Positions 36,645 through 50,139 of a DNA stretch of 64,000 bases are shown here, piece by piece; the first letter of the stretch is position 1; each line of letters starts with the position of its first letter. The translations under genes and the position numbers were made by a program. Below the pieces are notes generated by a model. That model made no database searches, was not told the DNA's origin, and saw only the letters and a program-made list of their open reading frames with translations. The stretch comes from Mycteria americana (taxonomy: Eukaryota > Chordata > Aves > Ciconiiformes > Ciconiidae), in the NCBI RefSeq assembly GCF_035582795.1, contig NC_134370.1, positions 51,013,501 through 51,077,500 on the forward strand. Direction: 5' to 3'.

Positions 36645-39600
36645 CCTATTGAAGTATCACATTTTTTAAATACTCTCCAGGACATTTCTTTTGTCATTCT
36701 TACATGCACGACATTTCAGATGTCCGGAAAAATCAAGCATGATCAGAAAGACAGATTAGTTAACACACTACCATAATAAATTAAATCAAGTTACAAAAAT
36801 CACAATTCACTCCTTTTCAAATAGAACGGCCTATTTTTGAGGCTCCAATAGCAGAAATGAAGCCTAAATAACTTCAGCTAGAAAAGAATTGAAAGAGTTA
36901 AATGCCACAAGGGGTGTAGAGCTCTCCTTCCATTTCCTTGTGATATAAGGAAACCATTCCTTTGTGTTACAATGCACCTATAGCATGACTATATAATCTG
37001 AAATCCAAACTCAAGAGTATTCACTTCCTGTAAGCAAATATGAATATCCTCACAGAGGAGCTTTACTGACTGCCTTACTTCCTGGTTTAGTCAAGAATTT
37101 CTCCTCTCAGGAAGAGGTTATCAAAATAGCACCTACTAGGTTTTCTTTTTTTCTTCAGAAAGGAGAACTTACTTCAGGACATCCTATCATAGCTTATATA
37201 ACAAAGTTTGAAGTCAACTTGGTACAACTTTGTCCGAACTGGTTGACCAGTCACAAGACTATTCTGCTAAAAGGTGTGTACAGTGGGATCATGATAAATA
37301 CCTTATTTTTACATTTTCTCCACTGTGAACAGTGTAGGGGTACAACACGTCTTGCACTACTAAGTGTATTTCAAATTTGCTCAGGAAGCCTTGAGCCACA
37401 AAAAGTTCTGCATGTATCATACCTAATGTACGAAAACAAACCCCAAAGGATTACTTGTAATATATACACCTAAAAGTTAATGCCCAACAAAAGCAAATTT
37501 TAACTTCTGAAAAAGTGTATTAAATATAGAAGCTTAAAGAAAAAAAAAGGCTTCTTGACCAGCTAAAATGGTGGAAGAAAATAAGAGTTGTTTTGCTATT
37601 GCAAAGCTTACTGTGTTGAAGTAAAATTTTATTTTCATTAATTCTGTAGCAAGATCAATACATTAATTCTCATCTAAGTTTAAGACCTAGTCCTCAACTT
37701 TAAGTCAGTTACCCATATTTAAATGTATAAATTTAATATTTAATCATTTGTCTTATTATCACAGAAAGCTACAACTGAACTATTAAGTTCTCAGGCGTGT
37801 GGTATCCATGAGGAGGTCTCAACTGTGCATTTCAAACAGTTGCCTGACAAAAGCCAAGTTATGAAGCAAACAAATACAGATTTTTTCCTCCCCCTAAATT
37901 CAAGAAGGCATCATTTGTTCTAAATGTGTAGAGAGATTATAGAGGATATTAGACACTACCTGGGATGCTGATGAGCTAAAAGGAAGTCACTGTCCCTGCA
38001 TAACAAGCAGAATTTCAGATTTTGAAAAGAACCACCTGCACTGAACAAAGTCTAAGTCCCCATGAGGATCAGGATAATAAAGGATGGCACTATGCTACCT
38101 TCCTAGTGAGGATGCAGGAAAGTCTGCAAAAATAAAAATAAAGATAGTTCAACCAAGTAGCAGGAATGTAAGTAACATCCAGTGTTCTTCACATGAGAAG
38201 AGACGGTTGGTGTCAAACAGCTGGGGAGCTGAAATGGTGTCATTTTAAAGAAAGTAGAGCTTTTCAAAAACCCAGAGTCCTGTAGTATGCAGTGTGTTAG
38301 CTGCAGCTGTCTGTCCCAGAGTTTCATCCATTTCAGTGCTCAGGATCAGTAGACCCAGTAACCCCAAACTGAAGGAACACAGCAAACAAAGATACATGGG
38401 AAAATTAATTATATCTCGTGGCTGGGTAGCTGGATATGCAGAATTGGACAACTGCTGGGTGGAATATTTCCCTCAGCTGTCACACTACAAATAAATCATC
38501 AGTTTGGACCTCTGCTCATTTTATAGTGGCCTGATAATCTGCCCCACTTTCCACTTCTTCTACTGTCAAGACCTTAAGGAAATGAAACTGATTGGTGAAC
38601 TCACGAGACCCGATGCCATCAAGTGGCTCAGAACAACCAGCACCACTGCCAACGATTGCTTTTTTACTATTTCCAAGTAATCAAATTTTCTGAAATTCTA
38701 AAGGAAAACTGTAAATAGTTATTCTTACGCATTGAGTATATTTTGAAAAATCAGTTTATGACTTAATTGTGGTATGGGTTTTCTTTAACCACAAATACAG
38801 CTTGGGACATAAAAATTAAAAAAGACACTGTGCGGTTTCTATTATTACCTTGCAAGGAATATTTAAATCTTATTAACACTTTCACTTTATTTTATTTTCC
38901 TTGGTTTTCCTTCTACTTAAAAAGAGACAAAAATTTTCCTTCATTACTAGAAAATGTAAACTGGAGCTTAACCTACCCCACAGACCTCTTTAAAAGAAGG
39001 CAATATTTATATGTTCTATATTTCAAAAATGCCAGATAATCGGGAACATTACAGAAAAGTAAAATCTTACACCTTGGTTCAGTTTTGGCTGCCTACTCAA
39101 CAAGTAAATGTTTACAGACAGATTTCAAGTTCCCTGTACTTTAATTAAGCCCAACAAAAGCAAACAGAAGACTTTGTAACGCGCACACACACACGCAATT
39201 TCCCACCATGTTGATCTTTCAGCATCGATGAAAAACACCAGTGACTGCTGGATGGCCTTACATGGCTGTACAACACTTGCAGTGGATGTATCCAACTGCC
39301 AAGAACAGTGCAGGCTGACATGACTAAGTATCCAGCAACAGGATATGCTGAAGGCTCCATTTCTTTAACATTAACATTTAGTACATGCTTGGCTCTTCAC
39401 AAAATAACTAAGAAGTAACAAAGAGATGGTGGCTTGGAAGCCTTGGGGAACCAAGCAGCTCACACGACGAGTTAAATGTTTTGGTGGTACCGTTTTAGAT
39501 AATTTGATTACATTAAAAGCCTTTCTTGACCATCCCAGAGGCTTTGCCAATGTTCTAACCTAGAACCATAACCCACTTAACTGCACAGCTGTAGACAACT

Positions 39601-41034
39601 TATGTATTCACTACTTTTTCTGAAATTTACAAAGTTGTTCCATAACGAACCTAGCTCATTGCACCTTGTCCACTCATAAAAAGACTTTCTACCACAATAT
39701 GGCAGCTACAGTTTTAGAACATTGTTCCTCACCGAGAAAAGACTGCTGGCCAGCAAATCAACACCTGATATTAGGATCATTCAAAATAAGTGATTTTATT
39801 AATAAAATGCATTCCTGTGAATGTTAAGTTCTACTTTGCCGTTCTCTCAATTTAAGCCATTACAAAAAAGTGTCAAAGCCATTTTGCAAAAATGGTTTTG
39901 CAAGCCTTCCTATTTCTGACCAGCTAAACAGAAAAGTAAGTGGTTAAACTTGGAAATAATACCCATCACTTACACCTAACTCTTAATCAGTACACAAGTT
40001 GCAACAATACACTAAATTACCATGTAGCTTTTCAATGTGAAATTATGAAACAACTTTTAGCCTGTTAAATGAAACTGCACAAAGTTGTTTCTGTGGTATC
40101 TAGGACTACAGTAAGATACATAAATGAACCACTGTTAACTCTCTTCTTTTCAATTCTTAGTACATAGAGAAATATAGAGCAATTGTCCATGGATGAAAAC
40201 TGCTATACCTCAACTGAAGTAATCCATATCATAATTCGCATTAGCTTCAGATACTTACCTAGATCTCAGGAAGAAAACGAAAAAAGACCCTCAAACAATT
40301 CTACATTTAAAACGTGCGCTTTTATCAAATCAGGTCTCATTATGAAAGTCAGTAAAGTATATGTAAACAAATGTAAAACTAAAAGTTTATGACAATTTAA
40401 AAGAACAGAACTTGGAAATTTTGCACATTTTCATTAATACATTACTTTTATTTGAGCAAAATATATATATTGCATACTCTCAGAAAAAAGCGATAGTGCC
40501 AAAACAGAACTCAAAAGTCCAATTATTTTGTTTTCTTTTAAAAACATAATTAACAACTGTTACTAAAAATAATAGGTAAGACAGTTTCTGATTCCAGAGA
40601 AGTAAAATGGCACCATCTAGTGACTTACAGATGAGAAAATCAAGTCAGGAAAGTTGTCACTTCTTTTACTTCCTCACAACACCATACATTCAAGTTTGGA
40701 AACAATAGCAAAAGGAAATGTAAAAATAAACATGAATGCTGGAACACTTACTATGGAACAAGGAATTGAAAGTCAAATGTTATTACTCAAGGATTATTTT
40801 TCTACCAAACTAGGTACCTATTGTCTTTAGTATATTAAAATGTTTTTGGAGGTGAATACAATATAAATTCAATAGTCACGTACTACTGACCCAAATATCT
40901 TCCCAGGAAAGCCAAATGCTTTTTAAGCAATGGCAACAACAGCTTATTAAGGAGTTTTCTATCAATTAATAATAACACACATAGCCATCAAAATTTATGA
41001 ATAAAAACTGAGTAACCTTGCATGCATCTAACTT
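36645..41034. other. Intergenic, no recognisable gene
   Basis: This is AT-rich sequence with short chance frames on both strands. A short CA/AC run lies near 39182. I looked here on the - strand for APH1B exons, expected by synteny with human, and saw none. Confidence 0.55.
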
Positions 41035-41574
41035 TGTCCTGGTTTCAACTGGGATAGAGTTAATTTTCTTCCTAGTAGCTGGTATAGTGCTGTGTTTTGG
41101 ATTTAGTATGAGAATAATGTGATAACACACTGATGTTTTAGTTATTGCTAAGCAGTGCTTACACTGGTCAAGGACTTTTCAGCTTCCCATGCTCTGCCAG
41201 GTGCACAAGAAGCTGGGAGGGGGCACAGCCAGGACAGCCGACCCAAACTGGCCAAAGGGCTATTCCATATCATATGACATCATGCTCAGTATATAAACTG
41301 GGGAGAGTTGGCTGGGGGGCAGCAATCGCTGCTCGGGGATGGGATGGGCATCAGTCAGTGGGAGGTAAGCAGTTGCATTGTGAATGATTTGTTTTGTACA
41401 TTCTTTTATCATTATTATTATTTTCTCTTCCTCTGCTGTCCTATTAAACTGTCTTTATCTCAACCTACAGGTTTTACTTTTTTTTTCCAATTCTCTCCCT
41501 CATCCCACTGGGTGGGGGGGTGTGAGCGAGTGGCTGTGTGGTCCTTAGTTGCCGACTGGGGTTAAATCATGATA
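41035..41574 (+). mobile_element. Solo LTR of an endogenous retrovirus
   Basis: A unit of about 540 bases starts TGTCCTGGTTTCAACTGGG and ends GGTTAAATCATGATA, the layout of a widespread bird LTR family. A TATA box (TATAAA, 41292-41297), a poly(A) signal (ATTAAA, 41443-41448) and GT/T-rich sequence after it fit U3-R-U5 order. No internal retroviral genes flank it, so it is a solo LTR left by recombination. The terminal CA is mutated and no clear target-site duplication is seen (only a partial CTT match), so the ends are good to a few bases. Confidence 0.85.
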
Positions 41575-42175
41575 CTCTTCACTGATAAAAATCAAGTAAG
41601 GCAGCGGCCCCTTCTCTTCATTTAATAACAACACATCATATTTGCACAGGCATTATGGTCCTACGTGTATATGGTCACTGATTCACATTTCCAGCAGATT
41701 GCCTAAAAGCTGCCAGCATAGAACATTTCTAAGCTATTTTTACAGAACTAAACTTTAACTGCTTCTGTATAGATTGCATACATTTTATGAAATCTTCTAG
41801 GAATTCATCCACTAGAAAAATATAGATAAAAGCAGAATGTTTGCTACTTTTTATGTTTTTTCCTCTGTGCTTTTCTTAAAGGAATATATTGAAAAAAAAC
41901 TTAGTCACATTTTTCTCAACAAGAAGTCATAAGCCCTCTGGAGGACTATCAAGGAGGGCTTTTCCTTTAGGAATTGCTATGCAAAAAGTGAAAGAGTGAA
42001 GGAGGTTGCACAGTGGAGATTCTATACTCTTCAGACATTTTTCACCAATGTTTCCTCTTTTGTTCTTCGTTTTCTGTGTGTATTTAATAAATACAAAGAA
42101 CAGTTTCTTGCTTTGCTAGAAAAGTTAAGTCTCTAGCAACTCAAAAAAACCCCACCAAAACCCACCACTCTAAAC

Positions 42176-42198
42176 TTTTAGGGTGTCCCACCCTAAAA
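42176..42198. repeat. Perfect hairpin, 10-base stem
   Basis: TTTTAGGGTG and CACCCTAAAA are separated by a 3-base loop. Function is unknown. Confidence 0.8.
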
Positions 42199-44864
42199 AG
42201 TGGGACAGGTTGAAATTACAGCATGAGAGAATTATCTTTTTTTACACACTGAGAGACTGAAAATACTTTGTGAAGAACATTACAGTGATCTGTAGCTCTG
42301 CTGGCTTCTCACTTATCCATAGCTCTATGGCAGGGCAAAGAATACTACCTATTCCTAATAAAAACATGATAAATAAGGTTAACTGTTTATTGTAACAGGG
42401 TCAAAAGCCATTAAGAAAAGCAACAGACAGGAGAGCTGGCATTGCTCCATACTGCTGCAATCTTCAGGAAGAACAAGTAAAAAAAACTTGTCAGGGAAAT
42501 CACAGAAGAGCAAGGTACTACAAGCTACTACAGGTATGGACCATATTCCAAGAACACAGGGATAAAATCCTTTCTGGTTAGAACAAGCACTGGGTCAAAC
42601 AATTTTATCCACTAACTTCAACATATGCAGCTGGCCCAGATAATTTTTTTTCTCTATTTCTATGAACCACTTCACCACACAGATACCTATTTTAGCTTTA
42701 GCAGAGCACAAAAACATATATTTGAACAGACTGCCCTTCCTCTTTCAAAACTGATTTCAGTTCAAGCTGAAATTTCTGCCTGCAGGAATGGTTTTCAGCT
42801 GACACACAGTAAAAATGAGACTCTTGTAATCAGTCTTTTGCAAACACCTGCAGAGCTCACTTTAACTTTTACAAAAACCTGTATGATTTTCAAAACGTGA
42901 TTTTTTTTAAACTTTATTTGCGAATACGTGGGGGTATTATTTATAAAAATTGTCACTTGTTTTAACCATCATGGAGACAAACATAGTGGAAGTCCACAGA
43001 CTCCCATTTGAAATGATGACTTTTCCAATCTCGGCTACAAATACAGTCATGGGACTAAACCAACAAACGCCTCCGGTCATAAAAAGCAGTAAAATAAGGA
43101 AAAGGCATGTTAGAGTATCTTCTGATTCTAGAATTTTGCATTAGTAACCTGAAGGAAAAGGTATGCAAATAATTCAAAGAGAATACATGAACAAATATGC
43201 CTTTTTAGGACTAGCTGTTACTGTATTTTGTCTTGAAGTTGGCTCCACTAAACTTTTGATAAGCTAATGTTCACCCACTGAATTAGTTACATAAAGAGAT
43301 ACATTAAGCTGTTCCCTAAAATTAAAAGGAAAAAAGATAATTTCTACTACTTAAAGCCTAATAGTAAGGGACTTCACTAACATTTAAATTTTAGGACCCT
43401 GCGTGTCTCGAAATAAAAGGAGCAGAAAATTTCATAGGAAAACTTGTTTGCACTCTAAACCTTGCTTTTGATGCAGGTGAACCTCTGCAAAGGAAACTGA
43501 GCTCACTTGTTGGAAACCACTGCTCTAGATGAAGAATGACAGACTTGCCATGGGAATCTTTCAAGAGGCACTTAAGCATCTGACATCTCCTTTAAAAACA
43601 GAAGGAACATGAACCTTTAGGTCCTGAATTAGTGAAACTAGTGAGCATGGTAGTATATTATCAGGGTATAGGGGGTCTTTGGTGACCAACTGAAAATCAG
43701 AAGCACAGAACAATTTTATTAGTACACAGTATTACTTAAAATATTCTAACTATGGTAAATGCTGAGTATTCAGCCACCTTTTTCAGCCACCAATTCAGCT
43801 GAATCTTTGATTATTAATGTAATCTAATAATTGGCGTAGTTATCATAACACAGTCTTCATCTTAGTTGCACAGAAAATGCTTAGGGCACTCTGACTGACT
43901 TCATACTTCTTTGCATGCTATAGACACAATCATGTCTCCACACAAGATATACACATGTGTCTGTCAAAAAGCTGTCAAAAGTCCAGGGGAATAAGGTATC
44001 ATCTAATTCATTGGTGTGGAGAAATATACAGGAATCAAAATCAGTGTTGGTCACCTTTTCCCCAAAGCAAGAAGATTTTGGAAAGATTTTTGGAACACAC
44101 ATCAAAAGTTTTCACCTGTTATTTGGAAACTGAAAATAAAAATAAAAATAGTATCTTTTTCTCTTGGTTTAACATCAGAAATCAATCTCTTGAAAGATAA
44201 CTGGCAAAACCAACCTAATTATTGTTTTGCACATATTACGTGAATCATAAGAAGCTACCCATAAAGGACATTTACTGTTTGAGTTATTAAAGATTATATT
44301 TCTGTCATAAAATGGTAATTACAGGGTAAGGTAAGTATCACAGAATGCTATGCATGCAATTCCAAGTCAGTTAAGCAAGCTGTGGCTTTTGCACTCAACC
44401 ACAGTCATTCATCTGACATTTTATATAGCAGTCACAAGACAACATATCATGATATCAAAGGCTACCATATGACACTCCAACCCACTTCTCAGAAAACTTA
44501 CCTGACTCTATTAATTTTGTGTTCTCATTTAGATGGAATCTAAATAAAGGGAAAAAACACTTTTACAGGTCGAATTAAATATTTCATTCTATATCCTTAA
44601 GCAAAACGCAGTTTGGAAAGTTTATTATTGTTTAATCACTTTGATCTTTACAGAAAGAGCTACAGTGTCATAAGTTGAAGAAAATTGCCAGGCAGTAATA
44701 ACAAAAACTCATGAAAACTTCCAAATATATAGTTGAAAGGGAGTTTGCTCTAATTCTAACCTTTAATGAAGAGCCATGATAAGTGAAATATGAACTACTT
44801 TGGTTTAAATTCTCTTTCTTTCCAAGAGGTGGCCCTTACTATGGAAGAAAGTTCAAGGGTTAAT

Positions 44865-44884
44865 TAATAGGGTTAACCCTATTA
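44865..44884. repeat. 20-base perfect palindrome
   Basis: TAATAGGGTTAACCCTATTA is its own reverse complement. Such a length is uncommon by chance in a window this size but has no assigned role here. Confidence 0.85.
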
Positions 44885-45769
44885 GCTGTGTTTGATCTCC
44901 AACTTGCATCATAGATTCAAATTTAAAAATTAAAGTTCCTAAGTTTTATTATTTGCTTTAAAGCTGCAATCATTTTATTTTCTATTATTAAACCTAACTC
45001 TTGAGAAAGTCTGTTGCCACAAGAGAACTGCTGATACTGAATACCGTTAACTATTTGTCCAATATGATTCCACAGTTAAGAAATCTCCAGTGAACAGGAA
45101 GTATCGTATGACTTACTTCAAAAGTCTGTCATAGGTAAATCAGAATAGTTCCTGGAGCAGAACAGAAAACACCACTCCAAAGATGAGCACATTTTTCCAT
45201 ACTGATGCTTAATGGCTACCACCAATTCGCACAGCAACAAACCACACATGGGAAGAAAGCAGCAGGGAGACCAGCCAGACAAAAGCCCTTGAAGGGGGGG
45301 GGAAAACCCAAAGAACTGCTACTCGTATTGCATTTTCCACTAGCATCTGAAATTTCTAGTAAGGATCTCCATGAGGCAAATAAATTGGTTAGAGAGTTGC
45401 AGAGTAAATACCACAAAAGAAATACATTCTAAAGAAGAGTGCATTTCCCATGACAAGAAACTATTTTTTAATTTTAAGAAAAATTAAACTAGCAATTTCA
45501 TCTCTGATGTGGACAGGGTGGTTAAAAAACAGTTAAATAACTCTACTCATTTATGCAAACTACATTACTACTGAAAGAGGAAGGACTAGCCTAATTACAC
45601 CGTGTGAGAAAATACAGAAAAGCAGGACCAGCTTCTAAATACACTTTTGGTAAAGTCTGTTCCATACCATAGCTATGGTTCGTGGGAATACCTGCTAGGC
45701 ACCAAAAATGAAACAGTGACTTGAAATGAATTAAAAAGTGCATAGGAAAATGGAGGGCCTGCCTAAACA

Positions 45770-47260
45770 TAGGAGCTGGAACGGGCCCAAGCTGGCAAGC
45801 ACGGGGCTGTGCGCAGTGGGGGCTCAGGGCCAGGCCTTCCCCGGCTGGGACACCCTGGGCACACCAGCCCTCTGGGGCAGCTGGAGCAGGATAGAGGCTG
45901 TGCACCCCTGCACGCAGGGTGCTCATCTGCCCGTACCCTCTTACTGCGACACAGCACTGGGAGCTTCCTCATGAATGCCCTAGGAGTAACCAAACCTCAG
46001 TCACCACCACGTAGAGATCCGTTTTTTCACCCCCAAGCACTACAGCACAGCCTGTACCTGGCATCCCCAGCGTTTTGCCCCAGAAGGGTGACTGAGGGCG
46101 CGGGACTCGGGTCTGGGGACATTTATGGCCAATGGGCGCAGCTGCCGAGGATCTCTGTGGGGAGCCTGGGCGAAGGTCCCCAGCGGCCGCCCGGGCCTGG
46201 GAGGCCGTGCTCCAGGACCAGGCGAGGGCTGACTTTCTGGGGCAGATGTGCCCGGAGCCACCCGGGGCGGCCGGCAGCCCCTGCTGGCAATCCCCAGCCG
46301 GTGGGCGTGGGCTACCCCGAGGGGGGCGTCCCCACAGAATCGGCTGAGGAGGGATAGGGGCCGGGGGGTGAGCTGCCGTCGCCATCTCAGAAAAGCGCCC
46401 TACCCGCCGGGAGGGCCTGGCTGGGCGAAACCGAAACCGAGACCGCGGCACGGCGCCGGCTGTCCACGGCGGTGCGGCGGCCCGGGTTGAGGGGAGCAGA
46501 GTTCAGGCTCGGTCGGGGCTGGGCCCGGCGGCCTCCTCACCCGGCCGGCACCGCGACAGGGCCGGCCCGCTGCCCCCGAGGGCGCCCCCTGCCGCCGCGC
46601 CGCGCCCACCCGGTGAGGAGGGAGACGGCACGCAGCTGCAGAGCGCCGGCCCCAGGGCGATGAGCCCGCGCCCCGGGAAGGCGGCCCCTTGTCGCAGCCG
46701 GGCGCCGGCCCCGACCGCGGCAGCCGCTGAGGCGAGGGGCAGCTGCCGGCGGCTAGGCCCTACCCGGCCCCGGGAGGGGTGCCCAGCGCCGTCCCCTCCC
46801 ACTGCAGCGCCGTGAGAGGATCGATGCCCGACGCCCAGCCCCGCCGGCCCCCCTGCCGCGACTCCGCTTTGCAGGAAGCCGTGCTCGCATCCCGACACCG
46901 TGCGTATGCACGGAAACCACCGGGTTTTGTGCCAGAAAGGCGGACGTGCGGTAACAGCTCCGCCTGCGCTGCCAGGGCTGTGGCGCCTAGCCTCCGCACC
47001 CTACGGCGCGCTCTCCCCTCTGCCCCTGGAGGCGGGGCCGCCGCTTCCCGCCGCCTCTCCCTGTATCCCCACGGCCCAGTAGGTTTCCCTACACCGGGGT
47101 GCGCGGCTGCCCGCTGGGACCAACCTACCGCCACGGCCTCGGCCGCCTCCGGGCTGTAAGGGAGGAAGGCGCAGACGTCCTGAGGCTCCGCTCCCCTCAG
47201 GCGGCGCTAGGCGGGAAGCGGGGTCTCGGCGCACCTACTCGGGGAGACAGGGAGGGGAAA
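45770..47260. promoter_or_regulatory. Orphan CpG island
   Basis: This is an abrupt GC- and CpG-rich block in AT-rich surroundings, with many GGGCGG/CCGCCC boxes, a CCAAT box at 46129-46133 in + orientation, and a YY1-like GAGATGGCGAC on the - strand near 46380, a motif often found at transcription starts. This is the signature of a housekeeping-type promoter. No coding exon 1 could be recognised on either strand. The long frames inside (for example 45969-46451 on -, 45809-46357 and 46779-47159 on +) are expected in GC-rich DNA and match nothing I know. RAB8B's own promoter lies beyond the window. In human, APH1B sits between RAB8B and CA12 and its promoter would fall here. A non-coding RNA or a lost/unassembled gene are alternatives. 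Confidence 0.8.
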
Positions 47261-50139
47261 CGGCTTCAGTTCTTCTACCTTGTGCTTCACTGTTTTTTTC
47301 CTCCCCTCCCTTAAAACAGATAAAATATTTGCAGAGTAATGTAGCAGTGCGTGCTAAATAGGACATGGCATTCAAAGAACAGTTAATGAATTGAATATTA
47401 TTTTTAAAGGATTGCCCATCCCCACACTTGGCACAGGGCGTTACTTAGACATTTCCTAATTTCAAGTACACTTACCAGTGCTATTCTGGAAAATGACTTA
47501 CAAACAGTATTTAAAACACACGTGTTTGCCTTTTCCCTGTATTTTATTGGTTCAGAGCATAAATGTGAGTTTTACAAAGTCATTGCATTTCAGGTGAGTA
47601 AGCTCAGAAGCAGTATTCGGCAGCATTAGACATTAATCTCATGGACAGAACTTGCTCAGGCTTCTTGGAAAAATTCCGTCCTTCATCTAGAACACGTACC
47701 AGAGCTAGTTAGTTGCTATGTTACCTGCAAGAAAAAAAAGAAAAGGTAAAGTAACACAACAGCAAACAGCCTTGAAAATAAATTAAACATTCAACTATTC
47801 TTTAAAAAAAGCTTTATTGACATAGTAATTTGCACTTCACTTGTGGTTAATTGGGTAAGTAAAGACTGCACTTTTCTTTAGAGATGAGCACATTGCCAGT
47901 GGTCCAACAAAAGCAGGTATGTGGATTAAATACTGTTGGAAGTGCCACAAATTGTGAATATAAGCAGTTGAGAAAAGTGCCAGCTCTGCAATTCTGGAGC
48001 CTGCCATTTTCTGTCCCAAGGTAATATGTTCACGGTAGCGTCATCGCTTTATGCTGTTCCACAAAGGTGTTAAACGAATTCAGAAAGGTTAGTGAGCACA
48101 ATGGTAACGTTCCCTGAGAAATCAAAAACCCTTTTGAAACAAGTCCATCAATCTGAGAGACCACTGCCTAACACAAATCCTTGAGATACCAGTCTATCAT
48201 GGACACTCCTTTGGAGTGGTGGCATAAGCAGAAAGTCACAACTGCAGTAAGTCATCTCAATCATCTACTCAAGGAAGGTATTTAAGACTAAACAGGGTGA
48301 AATTCTCAATACTTAGTGAATGTTTACAGAATTCTTCTTCACTTTGAAGTCAGGACAATGTATTCAGTAGTAGAATTCAAGTTACACAAGCTTTCCACAA
48401 TTCATTAAACATGTTAATTCTTCAGATGAGGAAAATGCTTGTATTCTGCTCAAAACTTACAACTTTATTTCGCAAATTGAAGGAACAATATGTACTGAAT
48501 ATGTGCTCAGAGGAATTGATGTAACATTTGTTCACACCAGAAGCTTAGTGATGATGTGCTCTGCTGAAGACAGTAAAAGATTTTTGAAGCAACTACAAAA
48601 CATCCTAGAGCACTAAAAATTCCTTCAGTATGTTTTGCATTCCATTCCATGCCCTTTCTTTAAACCTGTAGATGGCAAGAATAACATTATGCAACACAAA
48701 AGCTTCATTTATGTATCTCCTGAAGATTAGAATCTTTCTAAAGAAAAATTATTCTGAAGTCTTACATTATATTGATGACTTCGGTATAGTTCAAGAATTC
48801 TAAAGAGCCACTAGTCAACCAAGTTGGAAAAAGAATCATTTAGGAAAAAGGCAATTTACCAGATTATAAAAACTGGATACATTCTACACATGTACCAACA
48901 ACTTGCCTCTGGTCTACAAGTGTGCACTATTTGTATAGTAACTGCTAGTCTGGAACCAAAAATAGATCCAGGAACTGTAATAAATCACCATTTTTAAGCA
49001 GTGTAAGTATGCCTGCTATTTCCTTTTAACAAATGGAGAATGCGAATGTATTTAAAATGTTATTGAGATGCAGATGCATACCACTAACTTCTGTGAGAAC
49101 TGAAGGACTTGCAGAAGTGATTTTAGGACTGCTGAGCATCTAGAACCAGTTCAGATCAAGGGGATCTGCAAGATAATGTTTAAACAACTGGTCCTAAAGC
49201 AGCAAACTTGTCTGCCAGAGGCAGTCTGAAAAAACAACACAACAAAACAAACCAAAACCAACAAATAATAAGGTGTAACAAGAATGTAACTCTAGCTTTC
49301 TGCTGCTTAAGGTAAAGAGACAATACATCCTTTCAGCTAAATACTGTTTATTAAATGGACATATAAAAAGCACGAACTTTTGAAGCTACTTCTCATCCAT
49401 GCGTTTCCCATTTATTCCTCAGAGTGCCCACTTGGGTGTCTCAACCATTAATCTGCTTTTGTCTTGGGCAGACAAAACCATTCTTTCCTTAAGTTTGCTA
49501 ATTTTCATACCAATTGTGAGTTACTGCCAAACCGCAAGAATTTGAAAGTCAAGAACTATTGCTAATATAAATCGCCAACAAATATTTCTGTCAAATACCT
49601 CAATATTCAATGTTGAAAGAAGCCGGACAAACAATATTTGCTATATTAATTAATTATATTTGTGCCTCAGATTACTTAAGAGTCATAACTTTCACATAAT
49701 GCTGATTTAAAACAACAACGTTAACAGCTTAAGAGAGTAGATAATTCTTAATCAAACTGGAGTTTGTGTCTCATGTTATCTTTACTGGCATTGCTCAGGA
49801 ATTACTTTGGAAGGATATTTCATGACACTAAATGTCTGGAAAAATGGTTCCTTACGAAGCTGAAAGCCATTGAAATAATATACCTAGATTTAAGCAATCA
49901 CTACAGGAATAGAGGATATTTCAGGAGAAATCTAACAAACAGTCAAGTTTAGGAACAAGCAAAGCTATACAAAAACCCGTGTGGTTTGCCACTTAAGTTA
50001 AGCAAAGCTTTACAGATGCAACTCAGCTGGACACCCTTCCACAACAGATGTATTGAAAATAGAGTGGAAATGCCAACTGTATAAAAACTATGTGGAATAT
50101 TTCATACAAAATACTCCAGATACTTTTCATTATGTAACT
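47261..50139. other. Between CpG island and RAB8B 3' end
   Basis: This is AT-rich sequence with no gene recognised. A strong - strand poly(A) signal (AATAAA, at 47813-47818 on the + strand as TTTATT) followed by a T-rich stretch could mark a longer RAB8B 3' UTR that reaches close to the CpG island. Confidence 0.45.
47813..47818 (-). terminator. Distal RAB8B poly(A) signal candidate
   Basis: AATAAA on the - strand lies about 6.4 kb after the RAB8B stop. It would apply only if the 3' UTR is that long. Confidence 0.25.

Larger units (their letters stand above)
41575..45769. other. Intergenic, no recognisable gene
   Basis: It contains a 10-base-stem hairpin (42176-42198), a 20-base perfect palindrome (44865-44884), and two short - strand segments with good splice consensus at both ends (44502-44539 and 45117-45151) that might be non-coding exons. 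No protein-coding exon was recognised. Confidence 0.5.

Noticed and set aside
38245..38451. 68-codon - strand frame with a hydrophobic stretch, considered as an APH1B exon
   Set aside because: The residues do not resemble any APH1 membrane segment, and no matching splice partners were seen.
39182..39197. CA microsatellite
   Set aside because: It is only about seven dinucleotide units and imperfect, too short to call as a feature.
45809..46357. 182-codon + strand frame in the CpG island
   Set aside because: The reason is the same: few stop codons in GC-rich sequence, and no recognisable protein.
45969..46451. 160-codon - strand frame in the CpG island, with a YY1-like ATGGCGACGG inside
   Set aside because: Pro/Arg/Gly-rich composition is expected in CpG-rich DNA. 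It has no domain, and overlapping frames of similar length exist on both strands.
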